From contig JBIIYJ010000049.1 of the NCBI GenBank assembly GCA_044346855.1, positions 1 through 23,426 on the forward strand: 23,426 nucleotides of DNA, read 5' to 3'. The position numbers and the translations under genes are program-made. The notes under the pieces are model-generated. The model did no database searches. It was given only the letters and a program-made list of their open reading frames with translations, and was not told the origin of the DNA. Every line of letters starts with the position of its first letter. The stretch's first letter is position 1. This document shows, piece after piece, positions 22,454 to 23,426 of the stretch. The DNA is from CAIKKV01 sp044346855 (lineage in GTDB: Bacteria; Verrucomicrobiota; Kiritimatiellia; CAIKKV01).

Positions 22454-23426
22454 CGGGCGGGCTCCTCACGCTCGCACAGGCGTTTCAACGCATCGGCATC
22501 CACCCAGCCCCGGATCATGGCAAACCAGAACCGGGTTTGCGGCGTGCCCTGCCGCAGCAAGTCGGCGGCAAACGCGGTGAAATCCGGAAAGTCCCGGCAT
22601 TCACCAAACAGGTACGGGATATAGACAATCCCGTCGCCGAACACCCGGTGCACCTCGGCAAACGGAGTGAAGGGATGATGGAACTCCAGCCCGAGGATCC
22701 GGATTCCCGACGCCTTCAGCGCCGGCAGATGCTGGCCATACCGCCCGCAGCAGTGGATCTGCACCCCGCCGAACGCCTCGGCAATCCGGGCAATGCAAGG
22801 CAGTTCGAAATCGCGGTACAGCTCGGGACTGAGCAGCGGCATCATGTCCTGCGTCATCGAGGCGCCCATCTCCTCCGGCAGAATGGTGTAGGGCCAGATG
22901 CTGCCGATGACCTTGCCGCCGCCAAGCTCCCTCCGGAATCGCCGGTGATAGTCGATCAGCGTTGTGGTGACGGCCTGGAGGGCTGAAAACACGGCCTCGG
23001 GTTCCTCGTACATCCCGACCAGCAGTTCCTGCTGATCCATCACCAGGGCGAGGGTGTTCATCGGTCCCTGGAAGTCCGGGGTGCGCATGTAGACGGCATC
23101 GGTCCCCACCCGGTCGCAGACCTTCCGGTGGAGCTCGAGCGCCACCTGGAAATCCGATTCCTCGAACGGGGCCGGCCGCAGCTGTCCCAACTCATCCACG
23201 CCGCGGATCGCCGGAGCAATGTGGATCTTGCTGCCGTCGTGCGGCGGAATCACGCGGCCGCCGTAGAGGCGGGCGGTGCTGATGGTGCCAAAGTCGGCGT
23301 AGATCGCCGGCAGCACGGCGGGTTCGCCCGCCTCGATGTCCGCCCGGATGCAAGCCGCGGCGGCGTCCGCCACGCCATCGAGGTTGCCCCGCGAGTCGTC
23401 CAGCATCTGGCGGTAGGTCGGTTCGG
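22450..23426 (-). CDS. URO-D superfamily protein (N-terminus cut by window edge)
   Basis: The frame continues past the right edge: codons before the first internal Met (23404-23406) read EPTYRQ, which fits the interior of a URO-D protein, so this Met is not the start. Visible features, numbered from that Met, are DAVYMRTPDFQGPMNTLALV at 103-122, LLVGMYEEPEAVFSAL at 128-143, LLSPELYRDFELPCIARIAE at 191-210, and QIHCCGRYGQHLPAL at 216-230, followed by GLEFHHPF. H218 with C219 or C220 corresponds to the metal-binding strand. It is probably a methyltransferase-like enzyme of unknown substrate, distinct from the other three in the window. Its stop overlaps the HEAT-repeat gene by 4 bases, so the cluster extends beyond the window to the right. 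Confidence 0.8.
   Translation of the reverse strand, partial: EPTYRQMLDDSRGNLDGVADAAAACIRADIEAGEPAVLPAIYADFGTISTARLYGGRVIPPHDGSKIHIAPAIRGVDELGQLRPAPFEESDFQVALELHRKVCDRVGTDAVYMRTPDFQGPMNTLALVMDQQELLVGMYEEPEAVFSALQAVTTTLIDYHRRFRRELGGGKVIGSIWPYTILPEEMGASMTQDMMPLLSPELYRDFELPCIARIAEAFGGVQIHCCGRYGQHLPALKASGIRILGLEFHHPFTPFAEVHRVFGDGIVYIPYLFGECRDFPDFTAFAADLLRQGTPQTRFWFAMIRGWVDADALKRLCEREEPAR

Overview
The window is a high-G+C bacterial stretch, densely coding on the minus strand. It carries four very different members of the uroporphyrinogen-decarboxylase (URO-D) superfamily among glycoside hydrolases, a PL8-type polysaccharide lyase, an SGNH esterase and a DUF4838 protein. This mix is typical of polysaccharide-degrading bacteria of the PVC group (Kiritimatiellota, Lentisphaerota, Verrucomicrobiota) or similar uncultured lineages. 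That placement is an inference from gene content; there is no rRNA or other phylogenetic marker in the window.

Layout, following minus-strand transcription from the right edge: a URO-D protein cut by the edge (22450-23426); a 1372-residue exported HEAT-repeat/barrel protein (18335-22453); an SGNH hydrolase (17310-18338); a secreted DUF4838 protein with a CBM9-like tail (14985-17306); a URO-D protein (13708-14988); a GH42-like protein (11603-13711); a secreted NodB-like deacetylase (10004-11578); a 78-bp gap with a small hairpin; a URO-D protein (8867-9925); an (alpha/alpha)6-barrel glycosidase (7271-8851); a clan GH-D-like glycosidase (5316-7274); a chondroitinase ABC-like PL8 lyase (2260-5298); and a URO-D protein (1177-2256). 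Five junctions are 4-base ATGA overlaps, and the other gaps are 3-78 bp, so these twelve genes look like one operon of more than 22 kb, or two separated at 9926-10003. A 489-bp non-coding region (688-1176) full of short-period repeats and a 45-bp inverted repeat follows. Beyond it is a secreted metallophosphoesterase cut by the left edge (1-687).

The most interesting reading is a glycan-processing locus. In it, lyase, hydrolase and esterase activities against an acidic, probably decorated polysaccharide are genetically fused to four URO-D-superfamily proteins with four different putative metal-binding signatures. Relatives of these proteins (MtaA/MtbA, CmuA) move methyl groups to or from corrinoids, so removal of O-methyl or similar groups from sugars is a plausible but unproven role. 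The PL8 lyase and three hydrolases have no signal peptide, whereas the deacetylase, the DUF4838 protein and the HEAT protein do. This suggests extracytoplasmic capture or trimming followed by cytoplasmic breakdown. No transporter, sulfatase, GH88, corrinoid protein or regulator is seen in the window.
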